The notes under the pieces are model-generated. The model worked only from the letters and a program-made list of their open reading frames with translations. It had not been told where the DNA came from and did no database searches. The position numbers and the translations under genes are program-made. From assembly GCF_052857255.1 (NCBI RefSeq), contig NC_135505.1, positions 48,359,507 to 48,423,506 of the forward strand: DNA of 64,000 nt, given 5' to 3'. Each line of letters begins with the position of its first letter. Within the stretch, counting starts at the first letter, position 1. Source of the DNA: Amblyomma americanum. Its lineage: Eukaryota > Arthropoda > Arachnida > Ixodida > Ixodidae. Positions 56,516 to 64,000 of this stretch are shown in pieces.

Positions 56516-57289
56516 AAAGCTTATAAGATTACGAAGCAGGGTTAACAAGAACGAAAGGCGTGAAAAACAAAACAAAATAATTAAGCTTTTTGCGCATAAA
56601 GATCCATTGTATGTAAAAAATTGCTGGTGGTTTAGCTCTTTTTAACCCTGGTCGAAAGCGGAAAGCTGCATCTCCCTGGCTACGTTTGTGGTCGAGCGAC
56701 TGGTGGTTTTCATACATAGCCATAATGACAGAAACAGAGTAGGAGTAATTTTTTCTAAACATCTTGCTTTCTTTGAAACGACATTAAAGACGCTCACACA
56801 AGAGAGTAAATGATATGTTTTTGTTTTTTTTGGGGGGGGGGGGGGGCTGGGGGGGGGATAAGGAAATGGCGCAAAATCGGTCCTACGCCTCGGCGGACAC
56901 CTGAAACACGCCGTAAAGAAACGAATTAAGGAGATAGTGAAAAAGAAAGTTACGCTGTAGTGGAGGGCTCCAGAATAATTTCGCCCACTTATGAGACAGG
57001 CGTCATTTCCATTCCTTGCAACCAATTTTCATTTCATTTTCCTTCCCTTACTGGCGCGGTTTGGGTGTCTACCGAGATATGCGAGACAGGCGTCATTTCT
57101 CATAATTTGACCTCTACGTACGTTCAAGGTGAAATTTTCTGCCACATTGACCTCTAGCGACACTTAAGGTCAAACTTGCGGCCTCGCTTACGGCTCGAAA
57201 AGCTGGCGTAGTGAAGCTTTTCGCTTCAAAACAACTCCTATAGAAGAATTTATTTACCACATGGAAAGCAATAAATTGGACAGCCTGGT
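56516..57289. other. Mixed dispersed repeats and G-run
   Basis: 56615-56690 contains GGTGGTTTAGCTC and TTTAACCCTGG, resembling 58505-58590. G-runs at 56832-56857. At 56920-56980 GTAGTGGAGGGCTCC resembles the GTAGTGGAGGACTCC of 4345 and 32650, a dispersed tick repeat. TGAGACAGGCGTCATTTC occurs near 56993 and again, minus its first base, near 57083. No gene. Confidence 0.5.
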
Positions 57290-57725
57290 AGTTGTGTCAA
57301 TGTAAGGCTACAAGAACTCATCAATGACTGCGTTAAAATTAATTCTGAGTGAATCTAGGGCTGCATTGTAACAGCTCAAAGGGCAAATTGGACCACTCCT
57401 TGTAAAAAGTGATACAGCAGGCCTTCACCGAGAGAGTCAAAATTGTGAAGGCATTTTTTGTCGCAAGAGTTAGTGAAGAAACATATGTGAATCATCAGTC
57501 AATCACAATCGCGGATAGCGAGATCAGAATGCTCGATCGAGAGCAGGTAGGAAATGAGCCAGATGAAACTGCTCGATGGCATGCATGACTTTGCTCGTTA
57601 TCATTATGTAATATGTGCATAAAAGTATTTTTAAAGAGAATAATGCACAGTAGTAAGGTGTCGAATGTTGTATGTGCGTGAAGTTTTCTCAAAGTTACTG
57701 GATGAAAACTAATTCTGAAATACAA
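57290..57725 (-). pseudogene. L2/CR1-like LINE ORF2 C-terminal relic
   Basis: The frame 57495-57725 reads RISFHPVTLRKLHAHTTFDT, LLLCIILFKNTFMHILHND. After stops it is followed by ITFYKEWSNLPFELLQCSP near 57370, the terminal E-W-N-x-L-P block of these LINEs. The tail toward 57240 contains AATAAA. Heavily decayed. Confidence 0.5.
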
Positions 57726-57933
57726 GCTGCGAAAAAGCTTTCTATGTGACTAAGGTTCACAACTTTGCCGTGTTCAGTCGAAAAAGCATTATTGAGTTAG
57801 TCTCTGTGCCCAATAACAGTCGTTTATTTCGAAAACGTCATTTCCCAGAGATGGCTGGTCTCAGTGGTATGTGAAATTTTGTGTTGTTTCCTTTTGTTGT
57901 GAGAAAATAATTCATATAAACTGCATCTTCCAG

Positions 57934-58123
57934 GCGATATGCAAAAGTGCAGGTGTATAAGAGATCCTGGTATCACACAAGTGCTGAACTCATGGACCAG
58001 GTTGCCACGAACGTTTACAGCAACTCTGGTTTTGCAGATACGAAGAAGAGTCTGGGAATAAAAATAGGTCTTAGGACCTACTACTCCATGGGCGTTCGGA
58101 CCGTTGACGGCTCATATTTACAA
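57934..58123 (+). CDS. Candidate internal exon of an unidentified host gene
   Basis: 190 bases bounded by CATCTTCCAG at the 3' splice side and CAA|GTGAGC at the 5' splice side. One frame is open across: RYAKVQVYKRSWYHTSAELM, DQVATNVYSNSGFADTKKSL, GIKIGLRTYYSMGVRTVDGS, YLQ. The composition is protein-like, with no transposon motif. I do not recognise the family. No neighbouring exon of the same gene was found in the window, so introns would be long. Could be a chance frame or an exonised repeat. Confidence 0.35.
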
Positions 58124-58621
58124 GTGAGCGTTGGTTCTTTGCGTCAAAAGATTTGTTTCCATTTCACGAAATATATGCTGTCTCTGTTGTTCTGAGGATT
58201 GGAATGTAATTGTAAATTATTGGACTGCTACCAATGAAAATCATGCCGGCCTCTCAAAGCAGAGCAAGAGCTGCGCTGAGAAAAAACAAGAAAGCTTGTT
58301 AACTTCTGTCGGAAAGGAAAAAAGCGCATGGACACCTTTTCTCCTGTTAATGGTTGCAGATGCAGTAGAATACAACGTATATGGTTCACATTAACTAACT
58401 GAGACATATTTTTTATGTGTGACTTCGCTTGATGGTTGGCAGGCAATGATGAAAATTGGATTTATTTTTACTCAGCACAGGAATAGTGGACACAACTATT
58501 AATTTAATTTAGAAAAAAAATTGGTGGTTGTTTAGCTCTGGTTAAACCCGGAGTAACGCGATAGCTACAGCTGGCGGGAATGAAACTTGCTCTCTTGAAT
58601 CACAAAGTTAATCTTTCGCCG
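58124..58621. other. Spacer with one dispersed repeat fragment
   Basis: 58505-58590 has TTTAGCTCTGGTTAAACCCG, similar to 56615-56690. Otherwise unrecognised. Confidence 0.4.
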
Positions 58622-58897
58622 CTCTGTTGTTGTTGTTGTTGTTGACCTCACACAATGGCACATACCCACACGTGGGATTGGCCATAACCAGGCGGTGGCT
58701 ATTTAAATGACCAGTTGCATGTGGCAAGCATGGGATGACCTACCAAAATTTGGATCGCAGTTTCCGTAGCCGAGGTGGTTGCAGGAGGTTAGGGGGGTCA
58801 TACAAACAAATTTAGGCAAAGAACGGGTAGGGATTACTATAAGTGGTTGTAAAAACCGAAATACAGAAGCTGATAATGGGATGGGCAGGACGAAAGC
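58622..58897 (-). repeat. LINE 3' UTR and (CAA)n tail
   Basis: After the ORF2 stop at 58898-58900 the minus strand has about 250 bases of UTR ending in GTGGGTATGTGCCATTGTGT and then CAA repeats. The same end occurs at 14953-15012, confirming that this is the true 3' terminus of the family. Confidence 0.8.
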
Positions 58898-59206
58898 TCA
58901 TGATGGTAGACGTTTTGATTCTAGGAGATAATTTTGAACGGCAGAGCAAACATTCCCATTGGTATGGCCAAGCATAGACGCGCCAAGAGACAGAACAACC
59001 GCAGAAGACAGGCGCAAACTGAGATTCTGTATTGGAACTTCAAATAGTAGCCTCCTAATCGATGAGTAGCGACAGCAAAAAAAAAGAAAGTGCTCTATTG
59101 TTTCCGGCTCCGCACAATACGGACACAATGGGGAGATCGCCAGACCAGGCCTGTAGAGGTAAAAATTTAGTTGCGGCACCCGGCAACGAAGCCTCGTGAA
59201 GGAAAC
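58898..59206 (-). pseudogene. LINE ORF2 C-terminal Cys-His domain
   Basis: VSFTRLRCRVPQLNFYLYRP, then CPYCAEPETIEHFLFFCC (C-x2-C...H...C), RRLLFEVP and VQNYLLESKRLPS before TGA. It is in frame with the RNase H segment but for one TAA at 59207-59209, so a single nonsense mutation separates them. Confidence 0.85.
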
Positions 59207-59773
59207 TTAAAGATTGCGCGATCGCCAGACTGAGCTTCTCCAAGGGAACAGTAGGTGCTGGAAGTCGTCCAAGGAAGTAAGCGCTGATGCGCCCAATTCG
59301 TTCATTACAGTGTACCGTCGAAAGCGTGCCGCCGTGATGTAAGCAGTTGTTAGAAGCGGGTCAAAAATCGGTCCACTCAGGGCTGCCTTCGCTAAAGCAT
59401 CAGCTGATTCATTTAATAGAAGACCCCTGTGCCCTGGAACCCAAAGAAATCGAATTGATATGATGTGTGGAGGGATCAGGAATTTTAGTATCCGAAAGAG
59501 CTGCGATTCAGTGGACGCCGAGAGGGAAGTGCATAAAGATAACGAGTCCGTAATTATTATTACTGCTGATAAAGAAATTGGTACCTTGCGCAGAGCGAGA
59601 ACCACTGCTAGAAACTCAGCCAGATAGATAGGAGTGAAATCTTGGAGACGGAGAGAAAAAGACCAGTCAAGGGACTGGGAGTAAATACCTACACCTGCCT
59701 TTTCTGCACACACCGAGCCATCAGTCGCAATTGCAACATGTGAGCTGAAGGTCGACAAATAACCCTGCAACAT
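59207..59773 (-). pseudogene. LINE RNase H domain
   Basis: The blocks HVAIATDGSV (Asp), PIYLAEFLAVVLALRKV (Glu), VIIITDSLSLCTSLS (Asp) and FLWVPGHRGLLLNESADALA (His, Asp) are all intact. The domain would remove the RNA strand during target-primed reverse transcription. It is the best preserved catalytic domain of the element, open for 188 codons, ended by the TAA noted above. Confidence 0.9.
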
Positions 59774-60535
59774 ACCATTTAACCATGAGAAAGGCAGTAT
59801 TTTGCATTACATGGATAAATGTCATCGTAGATGATAGACACAGTTGCGGGGATGGACCGCACCGGAACAATTTCAGGTATTCGCACGTTGAGTGGGCCCA
59901 GCAAAGATTCAACGAAACAGATTTGGGGAGTTTGAAGGCGAGACCATCCGACACCAAGAACTCCGCTCGCTGCCCTAGGAAGATCAACTCGGATGCATGC
60001 TGCTCCGAGTCGCAAAACTTTAAAAACGTTTGTACTGTCAAAAGGCGAAACCTTGCAGTAAGAGACGAAACCCGCGCTTCTCGATACAAAACATTGTTTG
60101 CCACGTATTTAGGGAGACCCAAACACAGGCGCAGAGCTTCTCGCTCTAAGAGCAGAAGTGGGCGCAGTTTGTATGCAGCTGCTCTAGAAAACAAAACGCA
60201 ACCGAATTCCAAGATTGGCCGGATATACATTTTGTAAATCAGCAGAAGAGCATGTCTGCGCATACCGCAGCGAGGGCTACTCATCCTTCGCAGAAGGCCT
60301 ACCGCCCGAATCCCTTTCGCAGCAACCTGATCTATATGTGACCGCCAAGAGAGAGAGAGGAGTCATAAGTTACCCCGAGATACTTTAGGGAACATACCTG
60401 AGGAATGACATGATGACGATATGACAATGAAATGTGTACCTGTTGAGTAACCGGAAAAGGTAACAAAGCGCACTTGTTTATATTAAAACTCAAGTGTATT
60501 TCAGATAACCATCGGTCAAGGGAATTTAAATATGA
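59774..60535 (-). pseudogene. LINE RT thumb/connection, frameshifted
   Basis: After TAG at 60536 the frame continues SYLNSLDRWLSEIHLSFNIN, KCALLPFP and CSLKYLGVTYDSSLS. It shifts in a CT run near 60350 and resumes at 60284 with MSSPRCGMRRHALLLIYKMY, IRPILEFGCVLFSRAAAYKL. A further shift near 59915 passes from AFKLPKSV to ESLLGPLNVRIPEIVPVRSI, and another near 59795 joins WLNGMLQ of the RNase H frame. Confidence 0.85.
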
Positions 60536-62281
60536 CTATAAAAGCATATACACAGAATGTAAATCACTCGCAGCAGCAAAGAAAGCTATATCGTCTACAT
60601 ACACGTACGTAGTCACGTCAGGGGAAGTCGGAATCGAACTGAGAAAGAGGTTGAATAGAACAGGGGAGAGAACTGCACCTTGAGGCACACCTCTAGATTG
60701 ATGAAATTTCCTTGTAGAAACTCCGCGTTGACAACAATAAAATTCTCTGCCAGCCAGAAAACCTGACACCCATTCCACAAAATAACTTGGCAAGCCCAGA
60801 GCCCGTAGTCTGTACATCAGAGGCCCATGTTCGACACTGTCATATGCTTTCGAGATGTCTAGAGTTACCAGCGCAGCATACTGTCGACGCCGGCGCGCTA
60901 GTCGGACACGGCTTTCGAGGTCAGTATGCGCACACCATATAGAGCACCCAGGCTTAAAACCAATCTGACAAGGGTTAAGTAGTCCCTTTTCAGTAATAAT
61001 GGGCATGATTCGTCCATACAGCATGCGTTCGACCAATTTCACCAGATTCGGTGTCAATGAAATTGGTCGAATGTTGTCTAAGACCAACCCTTCGCCTGGC
61101 TTTTTAAGCACCGGCATAATTTTGGAAACACGCCATACATCCGGGATCCATGGGGTTCTAATAGAGTAATTTACCAGCTCCAATATAGCATTGGGGGATT
61201 CGTCGAACAGTATTTTAATCATCGCAGAGGTGACACGGTCAGGACCAGGAGCTGCAGAAGGTAACCGATTTATCACCTGGGAGAGCTCAGAAACCGAGAC
61301 ATTAAGGAGATTATCATAGTGATTCCCAAGCAGTTGTGGGCGAGAGAGCGCAGCCGAAAAAAGGTGTTCCAAGCCTTTGCCAATTTCTTCTAATGACCTG
61401 GCAAGCTCTACTGGAGTCAGCACATTAGAGGGAATGTTGTGAGGCGGTGGTAGCCTGTTCCTTGACCTCAGAAAGCGAAACAAGGCTTGTCTGTTATTAG
61501 ATTTTGATAGATGGTCATAATTCTCTTCATCATATTTTTCTTTTGCCCTAGCGACTGTGCGCTTGAAGGTAGCTGCAAGAAACTTATAATCGATCCAATT
61601 CCGGAGACATTGATTATGGATAAGTTTCTTCCAGGCTGCCTTGCGCCGCCTATAATCCTTTGAACATTCTGCATTCCACCAAGGGCTCAGAGAAGTGTCT
61701 ATGCTATCGCACACTGTAAACTCTGATTGCCTCCGTACCCGATCTAAAATAGAGCATAAGCCTAACACCCTGCTCTCCTGAGACAAATTCGGCAAACAGT
61801 GTAGTTCTGAACTGAGTGAACTTTTGAACTTGTTGTAATCGTCTAGGGTGCAACTGAATCCGCCGATAGAAGTCATCGGACACACAATGTCAAAAGTGAG
61901 TGGGAAATGGTCACTGTTTGTTGCAGAGTCAACCGGAGTCCAGGAGGAAACTGCTACCCCTGGGGTTGAAAACGTTAAATCCAATGCTGATCGGGAGTGC
62001 CCACGGAGAAAGGTCGGAAAACCCGAGTTATGACAGTTTAGGTTATTCACACAAGCCCAATCCCATAAACGCAAACCGCACTGGTCTGTTCGATAACCCC
62101 AAGTCAAGTGATGCGAATTGAAATCCCCAACAAGCAACACATGTGATCTGCTGGCAGAGAGTAAGGAATCTAATGGCCGTGTGTCATGAACCCCAGATGG
62201 AAAATATACATTTGCGACAGTAATGGGATAGAAACCAGGAACTGAACGATCCACTGCCTGAATTTCGCAATGAGCGTCCAC
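60536..62281 (-). pseudogene. LINE ORF2 endonuclease C-part and reverse transcriptase
   Basis: 581 uninterrupted codons. Endonuclease blocks: SHVLLVGDFNSHHLTWG and SATNSDHFPLTFD (residues about 50 and 120). RT blocks: SAAPGPDRVTSAMIKIL, IRPISLTPNLVKLVERML, ALVTLDISKAYDSVEHG, GVPQGAVLSPVLFNLF and the catalytic TYVYVDDIAFFAAASD near the end. It stops at TAG where a Gln codon (CAG) is expected. The RT palm is intact; the N-terminal start is artificial because a TAG precedes VDAHCEIQ. Confidence 0.92.
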
Positions 62282-62523
62282 ACGCTAAAACACCAATCGT
62301 GCCTTGTGACAGAATCTGGATGAAACCAACAGAAGCAAACCGCCCCCCCCCCCCCCCTTGATGGGCGGTCCATTCTAAAAATTCGATAATGTTCCATTTG
62401 AAATGAAAACTCTTTCGACAACCAGGTTTTTTGAAGCGCAATGACATGAGTAGAAAATCGATTTGAAAGAGTTACTAAATCAGTAAAGGCTGATTGAATG
62501 GAACGGCAGTTCCACTGCAGCAC
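62282..62523 (-). pseudogene. LINE endonuclease N-terminus, catalytic Glu lost
   Basis: Begins MLQWNCRSIQSAFTDLV (the N-C-R-S block), then HVIALQKTWLSKEF. The expected LQETWL has Lys instead of the metal-binding Glu (codon AAA). Next, MDRPSRGGGG runs into 15 G (62357-62343), after which the frame is lost. The correct frame resumes LLLLVSSRFCHKARLVF, stop (TAG), RVDAHCEIQ. Confidence 0.88.
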
Positions 62524-62534
62524 TCTCAGAGACC

Positions 62535-63870
62535 CTATTCTGCCGAGAGATCTGCAGCAGCAACTGCCTTTTCCAAAATGCTGTGGTGACCAGTTTTTCC
62601 TGAATTACTCTTTTTTGTTTTGGATTGAGGGGAGCTAGACGGACCAGCAACGGCCAAAGGAGACCGGCTACGTTTCTGAGCTCGAGCATCGAGCTCCATC
62701 AGCTCAACACACCCATCAATTGCTCCGGTCGTGACTTCAGGTACATGAGTTGGAGGCGTGCGCTCTTTTTGCGGCTGCATTGAAACAAGGGAAGGCGTCT
62801 CCGCACTGAGTTCAGTAGGTACTGCAGGATCCACGGATGACTTCAACGCAGCATTGGAGGTCATTATAGAAGAGGTCATTTGCGCCACCATGACTTGCGA
62901 TATGCACTCTGTTACTGAATTCACTAGCCGATCCATGACCTTGGCCATTGCCTTTTCAACCGCTATAGCAATCGCATCTGACAGGCTTGAATCCACGACC
63001 GCAGTCGTCTGCTGTGAATGCCACACTTGAGTACCCGTACGTCCTTTTTTTAACAATAGCCATAGCCTCGCACCTTGAGCACCGGCGCTTTTCTAACACT
63101 TTCAGCACCTTAACCTCCTCAGCACTTGCAGGGCAATTAAAATATGTGGCGGAGGGACTACCGCTGCACAAGCAACACATCTCATCTTTTGAACATCTTC
63201 CTTCACGGTCATGATTACCACCACACACACTGCACCTTGAGCTCGACTTGCAGGCGTTCGCGCTGTGGCCAAACCTCCAGCAGTTGCGGCATTGAAGTGG
63301 CCTTGAAGAATACGGATTGACCCTGAAAACCAGGGGCCACACCTTCAACTCAGATGGACAGGAGAGACCCGCAAAAGTGGCAATTACCGTTTCAGTTGGA
63401 AGTTTTGTTTCCTTGACGACCCGAGTGCACCAATGTACAGAAATCACCCCTGCGGAGGAGAGTTTCTCTAGCGTTTCCTTAGGGCTAAGGCGTGGGTCAA
63501 CCCCTCGCACCAGACCTTTAGAGCACGCCAAGTGCGGCGGTATAAATGCGCTTACCGACTGGCTTCCAAAAGCTGTGCACGTTAACAAATCCATGATGCA
63601 GGCCTGGTCGGCCGACCTGCACACCACGCCTCCTCTGCCGTACTGCCGGACATCACAGATTTTTAAGAAGTGAGGCGTAATCGCCTGTAGCGCAGTCTGA
63701 ACCGCATCCGGGTTATTGAGTCGAATGGCGCCACCATCCGATGGAACCAAGGCCACGGGAATAGTGCCGACGACACCCCGAAAGAAGGCGTCCAGGGGGA
63801 GTTGGTTAGGGGGAGGCTGGCCGACCAGGGGAAGTTCCCCTGGCCAGGAGAGGACGTCGACATGCGCCCC
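62535..63870 (-). pseudogene. LINE ORF1, Gag-like with CCHC knuckles
   Basis: From about 63870: VALVPSDGGAIRLNNPDAV, FLKICDVRQYGRGGVVCRSA, TVIATFAGLSCPSELKVWPL. Then Cys-rich CRNCWRFGHSANACKSSSRC, SVCGGNHDREGRC, CCLCSGSPSATYFNC. A shift in A7 near 63050 moves from MAIVKKRTYG to KKGRTGTQVWHSQQTTAVV. The tail 62535-63056 has a helical stretch SDAIAIAVEKAMAKVMDRLV and a basic AQKRSRSPLAVAGPSSS. The exact start is unclear: the long frame opens only at TTG (63915), just after a stop. Confidence 0.85.
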
Positions 63871-64000
63871 TAGCGACCTGCAAGCGTTCTGCAAAAGCGA
63901 AAGACAATCAAGCAATCAGAAGCTAGTGATACGAACAGCCACCACCCAGTGAGACCACGCCCGCCTGTGGTGCCTTTGGTGTGGACTGCCAGCAAAGCAC

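Larger units (their letters stand above)
58622..64000 (-). mobile_element. Nearly full-length RNase H LINE (ORF1 + ORF2), recently inactivated
   Basis: Order on the minus strand: ORF1 (about 63870-62535), ORF2 endonuclease (62523-61800), RT (61700-59900), RNase H (59773-59230), C-terminal Cys-His (59179-58898), 3' UTR (58897-58645) and a (CAA)n tail (58643-58626). The 5' UTR may lie beyond the window end. Lesions: frameshifts at A7 (63050), G15 (62343-62357), a CT run (about 60350), about 59915 and about 59795; nonsense codons at about 62282, 60536 and 59207. RNase H plus a simple triplet tail suggests the I-like group. Confidence 0.9.

Overview
The window looks like intergenic DNA from a large, repeat-choked arthropod genome, most likely an ixodid (hard) tick. 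That inference rests on the Ruka-like tRNA-derived SINE at 17.7 kb, the mix of Gypsy, RNase H-bearing LINEs, CR1/L2-type LINEs and GIY-YIG Penelope-like elements (PLEs), and AATAAA signals. No bacterial features were seen (operons, Shine-Dalgarno-led ORFs, CRISPR). No complete host gene is visible. Almost every recognisable open frame is a decayed transposable-element protein. The only host-gene hints are one candidate internal exon (57934-58123, +) and one unidentified 110-codon frame (19316-19648, -).

Layout. 1-3865: 5' half of a Gypsy element on the minus strand (LTR, gag, protease), with an internally deleted RNase H LINE inserted in gag. 4125-11135 and 32440-44120: two diverged copies, in the same orientation, of one long segment (about 80% identical by eye) that already carried a dead LINE and SINEs before it duplicated. 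Each copy later took different insertions or deletions. 11136-30148: gene-free spacer with Penelope fragments (14.0, 15.3, 16.4-17.6 kb), SINEs (17.7, 18.3, 19.7 kb), a very decayed plus-strand Gypsy (20.4-22.5 kb), a 74-bp-arm palindrome carrying two hammerhead-ribozyme-like cores (23.65 kb), a CR1-like LINE split by a probable hAT relic (24.9-26.3 kb), and a GAAA microsatellite. 30149-32400: 3' half of a Gypsy with an LTR related to the first one.

44150-46145: a different Gypsy 3' half (RT-RNase H-integrase-polypurine tract-LTR) fused to an L2-like LINE (46110-47110). 47533-49100: two head-to-head Penelope fragments. 49200-49494: a LINE tail ending in (ATG)n. 50304-51222: a 0.9-kb foldback repeat. 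55565-56515 and 57290-57720: LINE C-terminal relics. 58622-64000: a nearly full-length, recently dead RNase H LINE on the minus strand, with ORF1 and ORF2 broken by stops, homopolymer frameshifts and loss of the catalytic Glu of its endonuclease.

The most notable structures are the inverted hammerhead-like palindrome, the recurrent head-to-head arrangement of Penelope fragments, and the long diverged duplication whose private insertions give a relative clock. Family names come from motif recognition by eye. Boundaries given as round figures are approximate.
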